A stretch of 64,000 nt of DNA from Enterococcus hermanniensis (GTDB taxonomy: Bacteria; Bacillota; Bacilli; Lactobacillales; Enterococcaceae), in contig NZ_JXKQ01000002.1 in assembly GCF_001885945.1 (NCBI RefSeq), positions 1 through 64,000 of the forward strand, in the 5' to 3' direction. The notes beneath the pieces were generated by a model that saw only the letters and a list, made by a program, of their open reading frames with translations, was not told the DNA's origin and made no database searches. Of the stretch, positions 39,982 to 49,465 are shown piece after piece (position 1 is the stretch's first letter; the number at the start of each line of letters is the position of its first letter). Both the position numbers and the translations under genes were made by a program.

Positions 39982-41862
39982 GTGTGTGGAATTGTAGGAT
40001 TTATTGATCGTTCAAATACAACGCAAAAAGAAAAAATCGTTAAAGATATGATGGATACGATTGTCCACCGTGGACCAAACAGCGCGGGACAATTTATTGA
40101 TGAAGGTGCTGCACTAGGTTTTCGTCGTTTAAGTATTATCGACCTTGAAGGCGGTACACAACCAATTAAAAATGAAGATGAAACAAAGATTATCACTTTT
40201 AACGGTGAAATCTATAATTATCAAAGCATCCGTGAAGATTTGATCGCTAAAGGTCATATCTTTACGACTCATGCAGATACAGAAGTATTGCTACATGGTT
40301 ACGAAGAATACGGTGTAGAATTGCTACAAAAAATTCGTGGAATGTTTGCTTTCGTAATTTGGGATACTGAAAAACAAGAATTGTTCGGTGCTCGTGATCA
40401 CTTTGGAATCAAGCCGTTATATTATGCTATGATGAACGGTACCTTTATGTATGGATCGGAAATCAAAAGTTTCTTACAACATCCAAACTTTGTTAAAGAA
40501 TTGAATAAGGAAGCTTTAAAACCATATATGACCTTCCAATATTCTGCTTTAGACGAAACATTCTTCAAAAATGTTTATCGCATCAAAGAAGGCCATTACT
40601 TCATTTATAAAGATGGTCAATTAGATATCCAACAGTATTGGGATGTCAAAGAACAAGAAACAACGATGACATTAGATGAAACGGTTGATTTGATCGACAA
40701 AACAGTTGTCGAATCCATTGAAGCACATCGAATCGCAGATGTTGAAGTAGGTTCTTTCTTATCGTCAGGCGTTGATTCAAGTTATGTGACAGCTGTTTTA
40801 CGGCCAGAACATTCATACTCGATCGGATTTGGCGACAAGTCTTATAATGAATCCATCGAAGCTAAAAAATTAGCTGATTTGATCGATTTGAATAATACTT
40901 CACGCGTCGTTACAGGCGACGAAGCATTTGAATATTTCCCATTGATCCAATACCATTTGGATGAACCAGATTCAAATCCTTCATGTGTACCATTATACTT
41001 CTTAGCTGAACTTGCTAGTCGTGATGTTCGTGTAGCTTTAAGTGGTGAAGGTGCAGATGAGTTATTTGCTGGTTATTCTGAATACGGGATGCACACAAAA
41101 TCAAAAGCCGTTAAAGTAGTTGCTGAAGGGCTAAAAAAATTACCTAAAGGTATGCGTTATTCAATTGCTAAAGGACTGAAAGGAAAAACCTTTAAAGGTG
41201 CTTTACATTTGTATACTTCAGTTGCACCAGCAGAAGAATTCTTTATCGGACAAGCTAAAGTATTCGAAGAAGATGAAGCAGTCGATTACTTGCAACCGGA
41301 ATTCAAACAAAGCCCATCAATCAAAGATATCGTCACAAAGCATTACGATAAAGTTCAAGACATGTCAGAAATCAAAAAAATGCAATACTTAGATATGCAC
41401 CAATGGATGCCTAAAGATATTTTATTGAAAGCTGATAAACTATCAATGGCAAGCTCGTTGGAAGTCCGTGTCCCTCTCTTAGACAAAGAGTTGATGAAAG
41501 TTTCTGAAGTTGTTCCAACAAAATATTTGATCAATGCTGAAAATACCAAATATGCCTTCCGTCAAGCGGCTGCCCGTCACTTGCCAGAAGAATGGTATAA
41601 CCGTGAAAAATTAGGTTTCCCAGTTCCGATCAAAGACTGGTTACGCGAAGAAAAATATTACCAAATCGTTCGCGACATCTTTACACAAGATTTTGTCTCA
41701 GAATTCTTTGACCAAGAAAAAATCGTTAAATTATTAGATGACAACTATGCTGGTACAGCTGACGGTCGTCGTAAAATTTGGACGATCTATACTTTTTTGA
41801 CTTGGTATCAAGTGTATTTCATCAATGATGGTAGTAAACCGGCACCGGTCGCGATTGCGTAA
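39982..41862 (+). CDS. asnB: Asparagine synthetase, glutamine-hydrolysing
   Basis: A 626-residue class-B asparagine synthetase. The GTG start is fixed by the catalytic Cys 2 (MCGIVGFID), which becomes the N-terminal nucleophile of the glutaminase domain. The glutaminase domain (to about 215) has HRGPNSAGQ, RRLSIIDLEGGTQPI and FNGEIYNYQ. The synthetase domain has the ATP pyrophosphatase loop SSGVDSSYV and ALSGEGADELFAGYSEY. Length is usual. The gene is single with its own promoter. Confidence 0.95.
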   Translation: MCGIVGFIDRSNTTQKEKIVKDMMDTIVHRGPNSAGQFIDEGAALGFRRLSIIDLEGGTQPIKNEDETKIITFNGEIYNYQSIREDLIAKGHIFTTHADTEVLLHGYEEYGVELLQKIRGMFAFVIWDTEKQELFGARDHFGIKPLYYAMMNGTFMYGSEIKSFLQHPNFVKELNKEALKPYMTFQYSALDETFFKNVYRIKEGHYFIYKDGQLDIQQYWDVKEQETTMTLDETVDLIDKTVVESIEAHRIADVEVGSFLSSGVDSSYVTAVLRPEHSYSIGFGDKSYNESIEAKKLADLIDLNNTSRVVTGDEAFEYFPLIQYHLDEPDSNPSCVPLYFLAELASRDVRVALSGEGADELFAGYSEYGMHTKSKAVKVVAEGLKKLPKGMRYSIAKGLKGKTFKGALHLYTSVAPAEEFFIGQAKVFEEDEAVDYLQPEFKQSPSIKDIVTKHYDKVQDMSEIKKMQYLDMHQWMPKDILLKADKLSMASSLEVRVPLLDKELMKVSEVVPTKYLINAENTKYAFRQAAARHLPEEWYNREKLGFPVPIKDWLREEKYYQIVRDIFTQDFVSEFFDQEKIVKLLDDNYAGTADGRRKIWTIYTFLTWYQVYFINDGSKPAPVAIA

Positions 41863-41931
41863 TATTTTTAATAAATTTGACAAATGTTTTGTGTCAAGTT
41901 AGACTATTCATAAGGAAACTTAACAAAAATT

Positions 41932-42042
41932 ATGAGGTGTCGTTGTGAGTGTAAGTATTTAATTTGGAGTAACTTAATAGCGAAAAAGAACTGTTTAGTC
42001 AGGCTTATTTCGCATGCCAAATTAGATACCTATCAAAGCTAA
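41932..42042 (+). other. Short Cys-rich ORF in a possible small RNA region
   Basis: Between asnB and the MutS2-like gene an ATG at 41932 opens 36 codons (MRCRCECKYLIWSNL and onward) with four cysteines in the first 21 residues and no clear binding site. Inside the same stretch GAGGTG is placed five bases before a GTG (41945) that would give only five residues. The region ends in a terminator at 42047-42081. It could be a small RNA, a peptide gene or a decayed toxin gene. Confidence 0.3.
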
Positions 42043-42046
42043 GCAA

Positions 42047-42081
42047 TAAAAGCTGTGAAGAGGAGTCTTCACAGCTTTTTT
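42047..42081 (+). terminator. Terminator before the MutS2-like gene
   Basis: AAAAGCTGTGAAG pairs with CTTCACAGCTTTTTT around a short loop. It lies 185 bases after asnB, so it may end asnB read-through or a small separate transcript. Confidence 0.9.
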
Positions 42082-42160
42082 CTATTTATTTTTAGCAATC
42101 TATTTCTTGTTAAGTTCCCAGGCCTCGATAGGAATCTTTTCATTTTGAAAGGAAGAGACC

Positions 42161-44047
42161 ATGAATAACGAAACATTTACAAAAACCCAATTTAATGAAA
42201 TCAAAAGACAATTAAGTAGCTATGCTATCAGTAGTTTCGGAAAGCAGCGGATTGAAAATACACAGCCCCAGTCAAAAATTTCAGTTGTCGAAAAAAGATT
42301 AACTGAGACGACTGAAGCAAAACAACTACTTGATAGTAATCTTCATGTCCCTTTTATGGGCTTACAAAGTATCGAACATCTTACGAATCAATTGGGCAAG
42401 GGATTTGTCCTAACACCACAGGAATTGCTTGAATATGCTGATTTTTTACGCAGTTTTCGCTTGATTCGTCAATTTTTCGCAAAAAATCAAGCAGTTGCTC
42501 CAGTGTTACATCGCTATGCTCAAGGCCTAACTGACTTTAGTGAGATTGAGACAGAGATCTATCAAGTTATACGCAATGGAGGAATCGTTGACAGTGCCAG
42601 TCGAGAATTACGCCGAGCGCGCCGTGATATCGCTGAAACACAAGATAAAATTCAAGAGTTGCTAAAAAAATTCATTCGTCAAAATAAAGAAAAGATGCAA
42701 GAGGCAATCATTACTAAGCGCAATAATCTTTTCACGGTTCCGATTAAATCGGCGTATAAAAAACAAGTTAAAGGGACCGTTATTGAACTTTCTAATAAAG
42801 GGACTACGGCTTATATGGAGCCTAGTAATGTTAGTCGCTTAAATGAGCAATTAGCCTATCTTAAAATGGTCGAAGAAGCGGAAGCTTACCAAATTTTAGC
42901 AACCTTGACGGGATTATTGGCCGAAGTTTTACCAGTCATTCAACAAAATATTGAGATCATTGCTGAATTCGATTATATTTTTGCTCGTGGAAAATTCAGC
43001 CGAGAATTAAAAGGAATCACACCGAAAATAAATTGTGACGGCTACCTTCATTTGATCGCTGCGACCCATCCTTTGATTGAACAGGCGGTACCGCTAGATG
43101 TAACAATTGGTGGAAATTATCGCGGATTAACCATCACTGGTCTAAATGCCGGTGGAAAGACGGTCGTTTTAAAAACAGTCGCTTTAATGACTTTAATGAC
43201 TATGATTGGCTTACAAATCCCAGCGCAAGTAGGAACCGAGATTGCTCTTTTTGATCAAATCTTTGTTGATATCGGCGACGATCAAAGTATTGAAAATGCT
43301 TTGAGTACTTTTTCTGGTCACATGTATAATATTTCTCGTATTTTGAGCCAAATAGGTAAAAATAGTTTAATCCTATTGGATGAACTGGGAAGTGGAACAG
43401 AACCAAATGAAGGTGCCGCTCTAGCGATTGCCATCATGGAAGAATGTTATCAAAAAGGGAGCATTTTAATTACCACGACCCATTATGGTGAGATTAAACG
43501 TTTTACAGAAAACCATCCTGATTTTATTACGGCAGCAATGGATTTTGATGCAGAACAGCTCACACCAAAATACCGATTGCTAATCGGTCAATCAGGAGAA
43601 AGTAATGCTTTATGGATTGCTAAAAAGATGGCGATCTCGGATAAAATTATTGAAAAGGCCCAAATGTATTTTTCTGATCGAAATTATCAACTAGAGAAGA
43701 AAACATTTAAAACAAAAACAATACAGAATAAAGTTTCTGGTATAGTAGAGTCTTATTCCAAAGGAGACAAGGTTTTCTTATTAGAACAGCAAAAGTCGGC
43801 GCTTGTTTATCAAGAAGTGCCATTCACGGAGAACATTTCTGTTTATCTGGATAATGAATTGATTGAAGTATCGAAACGACGAATCAAATTAGAATATCGA
43901 GCAGCGGATCTTTATCCGACTGATTACGAAGTGGAAAACTTGTTTGTCACTTTCGAAACGCGAAAAGAACTTCATGATTTGCAACGAGGGTCGAAAAAGG
44001 CGCAACATAAATTGAGAAAAGAAGCTATGCTAAGGAAACAAAATTAA
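42161..44047 (+). CDS. MutS2-like ATPase lacking the Smr domain
   Basis: A 628-residue MutS-family protein with MutS2-type core. It has a clamp-like coiled-coil region (about 165-200), the Walker A GLNAGGKT (about 327-334), QSIENALSTFSGHMYNISRI, Walker B LILLDELGSGTEPNEGAAL and TTTHYGEIK. Genuine MutS2 is about 785 residues and ends with a KOW and a Smr nuclease domain. Here the last 130 residues do not show Smr, so it is a shorter paralogue. MutS2 family members limit recombination and rescue collided ribosomes; without Smr the role is open. GAAAGGAAGAG precedes the ATG. A terminator follows. Confidence 0.85.
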   Translation: MNNETFTKTQFNEIKRQLSSYAISSFGKQRIENTQPQSKISVVEKRLTETTEAKQLLDSNLHVPFMGLQSIEHLTNQLGKGFVLTPQELLEYADFLRSFRLIRQFFAKNQAVAPVLHRYAQGLTDFSEIETEIYQVIRNGGIVDSASRELRRARRDIAETQDKIQELLKKFIRQNKEKMQEAIITKRNNLFTVPIKSAYKKQVKGTVIELSNKGTTAYMEPSNVSRLNEQLAYLKMVEEAEAYQILATLTGLLAEVLPVIQQNIEIIAEFDYIFARGKFSRELKGITPKINCDGYLHLIAATHPLIEQAVPLDVTIGGNYRGLTITGLNAGGKTVVLKTVALMTLMTMIGLQIPAQVGTEIALFDQIFVDIGDDQSIENALSTFSGHMYNISRILSQIGKNSLILLDELGSGTEPNEGAALAIAIMEECYQKGSILITTTHYGEIKRFTENHPDFITAAMDFDAEQLTPKYRLLIGQSGESNALWIAKKMAISDKIIEKAQMYFSDRNYQLEKKTFKTKTIQNKVSGIVESYSKGDKVFLLEQQKSALVYQEVPFTENISVYLDNELIEVSKRRIKLEYRAADLYPTDYEVENLFVTFETRKELHDLQRGSKKAQHKLRKEAMLRKQN

Positions 44048-44083
44048 AAAAATCCTCCAGTTTTTCGACTGGAGGATTTTTGC
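44046..44083. terminator. Bidirectional terminator between MutS2-like gene and ltaS
   Basis: AAATCCTCCAG pairs with CTGGAGGATTT around TTTTTCGA, with A and T runs, at the convergent gene ends. Confidence 0.9.
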
Positions 44084-44092
44084 TATTATTCA

Positions 44093-46192
44093 TTAGTTAT
44101 ATTGTTGATAAGTCTTAGTTTTATACAATCCAACAGTCGACTGTTGATTATTTTCACTATATAGACTAGTTGAATGAGAACCTTTTTGTTTTTCGATTGC
44201 TTCTAAACGTTCAAGCTGATTATGATAGTCAAAGGTCGCTGGGTCGATGGGAGCTAATCCACTGTCTTGATAAAAACGCAATAAATCACCATTGTTGATT
44301 TTATCGGAAGTAATCAATTGCTCATCGACATCTTGGTTTAGTTGCGTAAATAATTTTTCTTGTTCTGGAGTAGGATCAGCGATCACAGTTCCCGTTTGGT
44401 TATTATACATTTTGCCGCCGTAGAAGGTATATTCCGGAGTCACAAAATCCCCATCTCTAAAGGCGACCACTTGTTTATGCTCATCAGAAAATAAATCTTG
44501 TCCTAATTGCAGATAGTTTTTAGAATCGACTCCTAACAGATGAAGCAGAGTAGGAAGCGCATCGACTTGCCCACCATAGGTATGATTGATTCCACCAGTC
44601 GTTACACCAGGAATATGGATCATGAACGGCACTCGTTGCAATTGAGCATTGTCATAGTCTGTCCAACTAGAAGAATCTTTGCCTAATAACGGAGCCAATT
44701 CTTTATTTCTTGTATTCGAGATACCATAATGATCGCCGTATAATACAAAAATGGAATTATCATATAGACCGCTAGCTTTCATATAATCAAAAAACTCTTT
44801 TAATGCAGTATCTAAATAATTAGCCGTAGCAAAATAACCGTTGATTGTTTCATCTTTTGTATTCGCTAATGGAAATCCGTCTTCATCGTTTTTAAAGCGT
44901 GAATAAGGATAGTGATTGGATACAGTGATCATTTTTGCATAAAAAGGCTGTTGTAGATGTTCTAAGTATTGGACCGATTGATTTAAGAAAGGCTTGTCGT
45001 GCATCCCATATTGGAATGAATTCTCATCATTGACGTCATAATAAGAAGAGTCAAAAAAGTAGTCAAATCCTAAATGCTTATAGGTTTTTTCTCGGTTCCA
45101 GAAGGATGCAGAGTGACCATGAAAGACAGCTGACGTGTAACCAGCTTTTTGCTGCAGGATATTTGGTGCAGCTTCAAAAGTATTTTTATCCCCCATTTGA
45201 GTAAATAAAGCCCCTTGATTCAAACCAAATAATGAATTCTCCATTAAGGTTTCGGCATCGGAAGTTTTACCAGCTTTGACTTGATGGAAAAAGTTATCAA
45301 AACTATAAGTGCTTTCTCCATGATACAAACTATTTAAAAACGGAGTAACCGTATGTTTTTCCCCATTCTCATCGGTCAACTGATAATCGATCAAAAATTG
45401 TTGGAAGCTTTCTAAATGAATGTAAACAACATTTTTTCCTTTGGCGATACCAAACATCGAATCATTCGGTTCTGCGTAATGATTTTTGACATAATGTTCG
45501 ACTTCTTTTAAATCTGTTGGACTTGCTTCAGCTCGGATTTGATTGTTTTGATACGTTTGATAGCTATCATAGATAGTAAACGCATTGACACCTAAGTATT
45601 TAACTAAAAATTCACGTGAAAATTGCCGACTCAACAGACCAGAGCGATCGACTTCGGCTAAAAATAAATCGCCGCTACCAATTAGCAAAGATAAGGCGGT
45701 AACAGCCGTTGCTTGTCGAAAACGTGGCTGTCTTTGATCAATTGGTAGGACTCGTTTTATTAAAAGGACTGGTAGGACAATTAAATCGATAATATAAAAA
45801 ATATCATACCAACGAAATAAGCGTACAGCACTTTCTCCTAAACCAGTTGAAACTTGGCCTGCGCCTAATAAAGTATTGATCGTGATGAAATCGGTAAATT
45901 CACGATAATAAACAGCATTTGAAAACAGCCAAATTGCCAAGGTAGCATAGAGGATAAAAAGGGTTGTATAGGCAGCTTTTGGTCTATGGATGAATAAGCC
46001 AATCGATAATAAAAGCATTGAAACGCTAATTGGATTGATCAGTAAAATAAAAAGTTGCATCGGACCTTGGAGGCTTAGATGAAAGTCTACTAGATAAGCA
46101 AACATATTTTTTATCCATAGGAGGACAAGCAGGAGGCTAAAAAAGCCCATCCTCGTTTTAATAAAATCGGTGATTCTTTGTAAATGAGACAT
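44093..46192 (-). CDS. ltaS: Lipoteichoic acid synthase
   Basis: A 699-residue protein with five N-terminal membrane segments (to about 200) and an extracellular sulfatase-fold domain. The catalytic Thr lies in VKAGKTSDAETLMENSLFG (about 290-310), typical of true LtaS; other ligands are in HLESFQQFLIDY, HGHSASFWNREKTY and FVLYGDHYGISNT. It polymerises glycerol phosphate from phosphatidylglycerol onto a glycolipid anchor. The C-terminal 60 residues are polar and variable. It is monocistronic. A second LtaS-like protein is at 22.7 kb with a different Thr motif. Confidence 0.92.
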   Translation of the reverse strand: MSHLQRITDFIKTRMGFFSLLLVLLWIKNMFAYLVDFHLSLQGPMQLFILLINPISVSMLLLSIGLFIHRPKAAYTTLFILYATLAIWLFSNAVYYREFTDFITINTLLGAGQVSTGLGESAVRLFRWYDIFYIIDLIVLPVLLIKRVLPIDQRQPRFRQATAVTALSLLIGSGDLFLAEVDRSGLLSRQFSREFLVKYLGVNAFTIYDSYQTYQNNQIRAEASPTDLKEVEHYVKNHYAEPNDSMFGIAKGKNVVYIHLESFQQFLIDYQLTDENGEKHTVTPFLNSLYHGESTYSFDNFFHQVKAGKTSDAETLMENSLFGLNQGALFTQMGDKNTFEAAPNILQQKAGYTSAVFHGHSASFWNREKTYKHLGFDYFFDSSYYDVNDENSFQYGMHDKPFLNQSVQYLEHLQQPFYAKMITVSNHYPYSRFKNDEDGFPLANTKDETINGYFATANYLDTALKEFFDYMKASGLYDNSIFVLYGDHYGISNTRNKELAPLLGKDSSSWTDYDNAQLQRVPFMIHIPGVTTGGINHTYGGQVDALPTLLHLLGVDSKNYLQLGQDLFSDEHKQVVAFRDGDFVTPEYTFYGGKMYNNQTGTVIADPTPEQEKLFTQLNQDVDEQLITSDKINNGDLLRFYQDSGLAPIDPATFDYHNQLERLEAIEKQKGSHSTSLYSENNQQSTVGLYKTKTYQQYN

Positions 46193-46520
46193 GTATATTC
46201 TCCTAATATTTTTTTTAATGTTTCTTAAATAGTTTATCGGTTTTCAGAAGGAAGGTCAAACTTAAACAGGGGAAAATAATTGATATAGCAGCATTATGAC
46301 GATATATTTATTAGTTTATCAATAAAACTTAACCCAAAAGCATGAAAGTTTGTAAATGAGGCATCCATAAATCAAAGAACTAAAAATATCGCAAATAAAA
46401 TAATGTAAAATCAAAAAATAATCCTATCAAAACGTTAAAATTAACTCGCTCAATCATTTGGTTTTAACTGTGCCAGTAATTAAAATAGATTATACTAGAT
46501 AAGGAATGGAGTCGATAAAA
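46193..46520. other. Intergenic region between divergent ltaS and the SDR gene
   Basis: About 330 bases, AT-rich, between two divergent genes. It must hold both promoters. A candidate -10 (TATACT, near 46490) lies about 27 bases before the SDR start. I see no ORF, hairpin or repeat of note. Confidence 0.5.
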
Positions 46521-47327
46521 ATGGATTTTAAGATGGACATGTTTCAATTAGATGGTAAAGTCGCTTTGATTACGGGCGCGATTTATGGAATTGGTTTTGA
46601 AATTGCGCAAGCACTTGCGAAAGCTGGTGCGACAATTGTATTTAATAGTTCCAAGCAATCGTCGGTGGATCAAGGGCTTGCTAGCTATCAAAAAGCTGGA
46701 ATAAAGACACACGGTTATGTTTGTGATGTTACAGATGAAAATGCGGTCAAAAAAATGATCAATCAAATCGAGTCAGAAGTTGGTACGATCGATATACTGG
46801 TCAATAATGCCGGGATTATTAAGCGGATTCCAATGTTAGATATGTCTGCAGAGGATTTTAGAAAGGTGGTGGATGTAGATTTGACCGGGCCCTTCATTGT
46901 TTCTAAAGCTGTTTTACCAAGCATGATTGAGAAAGGTCAAGGTAAAATCATCAATATTTGTTCGATGATGAGTGAATTGGGAAGGGAAACCGTCGCAAGT
47001 TATGCTGCAGCAAAAGGCGGCTTGAAGATGCTAACAAAAAATATTTGTTCAGAATTTGGTTCAGCTAACATCCAATGTAACGGTATTGGTCCCGGATATA
47101 TTGCAACGCCACAGACTGCACCGTTAAGAGAAAGACAACAGGACGGTTCTAGGCATCCTTTTGATCAATTTATTGTTTCAAAAACACCTGCTGGTCGTTG
47201 GGGTGAGACAAGTGATTTAGCTGGACCAGCAGTATTTTTAGCATCGTCAGCATCGGATTTTGTAAATGGACAAATTCTTTATGTGGATGGCGGGATTTTA
47301 GCCTCTATCGGAAAACAACCAGAATAA
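46521..47327 (+). CDS. Short-chain dehydrogenase, gluconate 5-dehydrogenase-like
   Basis: This 268-residue SDR has the NAD(P) loop ALITGAIYGIGFEIAQAL, NNAG (in ILVNNAGIIKRIPM), the catalytic Ser-Tyr-Lys as SMMSELGRETVASYAAAKGGLKML and the C-terminal FLASSASDFVNGQILYVDGG. The closest family pattern is gluconate 5-dehydrogenase (IdnO type), which reduces 5-keto-gluconate. No other sugar-acid genes are beside it, so the substrate is uncertain. ATG at 46521 follows GGAG by nine bases. It has its own terminator. Confidence 0.85.
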   Translation: MDFKMDMFQLDGKVALITGAIYGIGFEIAQALAKAGATIVFNSSKQSSVDQGLASYQKAGIKTHGYVCDVTDENAVKKMINQIESEVGTIDILVNNAGIIKRIPMLDMSAEDFRKVVDVDLTGPFIVSKAVLPSMIEKGQGKIINICSMMSELGRETVASYAAAKGGLKMLTKNICSEFGSANIQCNGIGPGYIATPQTAPLRERQQDGSRHPFDQFIVSKTPAGRWGETSDLAGPAVFLASSASDFVNGQILYVDGGILASIGKQPE

Positions 47328-47357
47328 AAAAACTCTGCTTATTAGCAGAGTTTTTTA
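47326..47357 (+). terminator. Terminator of the SDR gene
   Basis: AAAAACTCTGC pairs with GCAGAGTTTTT around TTATTA. Confidence 0.9.
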
Positions 47358-47540
47358 TTATTTAAGTAATTTTTGTAAAGGTTTGCAAAGTTACATTTTG
47401 AGTATTTCTTATACTTGATAGTAATTTGATAGAGAAAAATCATTTTAATACAAAAAAAATTATCAAAAGATAATGAATATAATCTATCAACTGTGTATAA
47501 TGAATTCGTAAGTTAAATAAATCACAAGGGAGTTTTTTAT

Positions 47541-48869
47541 ATGACCAAAACAGTTATTATCGGTACCAATCATGCAGGCATCGCCGCAGCAAATACCTTA
47601 TTAGATAATTATTCAGATCAAGAAATTGTAATGATTGATAAAAATACTAATTTAAGTTATTTAGGTTGTGGTACCGCTCTTTGGGTAGGAAGACAAATTG
47701 ATTCTTATGAAAACTTATTCTATACAAATAAAGAAGCCTTTGAAGAAAAAGGAGCCAAAATCTATATGGGGACTACTGTCAAATCCATTGATTTTACTCA
47801 AAAAATTATTCACTGCGAAAATCCAGAAGGAACGTTCGATGAAAGCTATGACAAATTGATTTTAGCAACAGGTTCGAAACCGATTGCACCAAATATTCCA
47901 GGAAAAGATTTAAAAAATGTTGAATTTTTGAAATTATTTCAAGATGGACAAGCGGTTGATAACGTTATTGGACAAGCGGATGTTAAAAATGTGGCTGTTA
48001 TCGGCGCTGGTTACATCGGTGTTGAAATAGCTGAAGCCGCAAAACGTCGAGGAAAAAATGTTTTGCTATTCGATGCGGCGGAACGTTGTCTACCAAATTA
48101 CTATGATACGTGGTTTACTCAAGACATGGATCGTGTGTTAAGCGAAAACGGGATCGAATTGCATTATAATGAATTGGCTAAAGAATATCTTGGTCAAGAA
48201 AAAGTTGCAGCGATTGTCACAGACCAAGGAGAGTATCCTGTGGATTTGGTTATCAATGCCATTGGTTTTGTTCCCAATAATAATTTAGGAAAAGAACATT
48301 TAGACTTGTTTAATAATGGTGCCTATCTAGTAGATCTCCATCAACAAACGAGTGATCCAGATGTTTATGCAGTGGGTGACTGTTCAACTATTTATTCTAA
48401 TGCGTTACAAGAGACAACTTATATTGCATTGGCGACTAACGCTGTTCGTTCAGGAATCGTAGCAGGACATAATATCGGTGGTACGCCATTAGAATCGATT
48501 GGTGTTCAAGGTTCAAATGGGATTTCAATTTTTGGCTATCATATGGTTTCTACCGGTTTAACTGTTCAAGCAGCAGAAAAAGCAGGTTTTAAGGTAAAAT
48601 ATACAGAATTCGAAGACTTGCAAAAACCAGGATTTATGAAAGAAAATAATAAAGTAAAAATTCGGATTGTTTATGAAGAAAGCTCTCGACGTATTTTAGG
48701 TGCGCAGATGGCCTCTTATGAAGATATCTCAATGGGTATTCATATGTTCTCGTTGGCGATCGAGGAAAAAGTAACGATCGATAAATTGAAACTATTAGAT
48801 ATCTTTTTCTTGCCACATTTCAATCAACCATATAACTATATTACGATGGCGGCACTAAGCGCTGAATAA
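47541..48869 (+). CDS. nox: H2O-forming NADH oxidase
   Basis: A 442-residue flavoprotein matching enterococcal Nox along most of its length. It has GTNHAGIAAANTLL for FAD, the single redox cysteine in YLGCGTALWVGRQ (Cys 43, cycling as a sulfenic acid), VAVIGAGYIGVEIAEAAKRRG for NADH and SDPDVYAVGDCSTIYSNALQ. It reduces oxygen to water with NADH, regenerating NAD during fermentation in air. A TATAAT lies about 45 bases before the start; no clear Rex operator is visible. It has its own terminator. Confidence 0.93.
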   Translation: MTKTVIIGTNHAGIAAANTLLDNYSDQEIVMIDKNTNLSYLGCGTALWVGRQIDSYENLFYTNKEAFEEKGAKIYMGTTVKSIDFTQKIIHCENPEGTFDESYDKLILATGSKPIAPNIPGKDLKNVEFLKLFQDGQAVDNVIGQADVKNVAVIGAGYIGVEIAEAAKRRGKNVLLFDAAERCLPNYYDTWFTQDMDRVLSENGIELHYNELAKEYLGQEKVAAIVTDQGEYPVDLVINAIGFVPNNNLGKEHLDLFNNGAYLVDLHQQTSDPDVYAVGDCSTIYSNALQETTYIALATNAVRSGIVAGHNIGGTPLESIGVQGSNGISIFGYHMVSTGLTVQAAEKAGFKVKYTEFEDLQKPGFMKENNKVKIRIVYEESSRRILGAQMASYEDISMGIHMFSLAIEEKVTIDKLKLLDIFFLPHFNQPYNYITMAALSAE

Positions 48870-48874
48870 CTTAG

Positions 48875-48908
48875 AAAAACTCAAAAAGAAATTCTTTTTG
48901 AGTTTTTT
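48875..48908 (+). terminator. Terminator of nox
   Basis: AAAAACTCAAAAAGAA pairs with TTCTTTTTGAGTTTTTT with a tiny loop. Confidence 0.9.
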
Positions 48909-48981
48909 AATGCACTTTTTTTGACTAATTTAGTGAAATAAGCCAAAGTTGAAGCAGAATATTCTGTAAGGGGCGAAAAAC

Positions 48982-49377
48982 ATGGCAGTAGAGATGTTAG
49001 AAATTTATCAACTAGACAAAAATAAGTTTGAAATGCACACGAAAAAAGGTGAGTGGATCTTAACCAAGGAAAAAGGGTATTCTCCTGTTCAAATGTTAGT
49101 AAGTTCAGTCGCGGCTTGTGGTGGCTATGTTTATAGTTCGATCTTAGAAAATTCTAAAATCGAAGCAAACATTTCTAAAATCGAAGTTAGTTATCGCCGC
49201 AGTGAACAAAAAAAGGCAGAACCTATCAGTGAAATCCACATAAAATTTATTGCTAGCATACCAGAAATTGACCACAAAAGAGCCCTTCGATGTTTGAAAC
49301 TGATTCCAGCTAATTGCCCTGTCATGCAATCATTAGATCCAACGATTCAAGTCACTGAAACAGTGGTATTTATTTAG
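48982..49377 (+). CDS. OsmC family peroxide-reducing protein
   Basis: This 131-residue protein has the OsmC/Ohr fold pattern: YSPVQMLVSSVAACGGYVYS with the first cysteine (about 46) and KLIPANCPVMQSL with the second (about 111). These two cysteines reduce organic hydroperoxides. AAGGGG precedes the ATG. It lies between nox and a LysR gene, in the same direction, and fits an oxidative stress setting. Confidence 0.88.
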   Translation: MAVEMLEIYQLDKNKFEMHTKKGEWILTKEKGYSPVQMLVSSVAACGGYVYSSILENSKIEANISKIEVSYRRSEQKKAEPISEIHIKFIASIPEIDHKRALRCLKLIPANCPVMQSLDPTIQVTETVVFI

Positions 49378-49465
49378 CACATGATCGACGACATATTTTA
49401 ACTTGGCTTGATAAGTAGCGCTTTTTTTGTTTTACTTACTGTATAAAACGATAAGTGGTGAGCAT

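Noticed and set aside
47358-47540. Rex operator upstream of nox
   Set aside because: I looked for a TTGTGA-N6-TCACAA palindrome before the start; only weak unrelated repeats such as TTTGATAGA and TCTATCAA are present.
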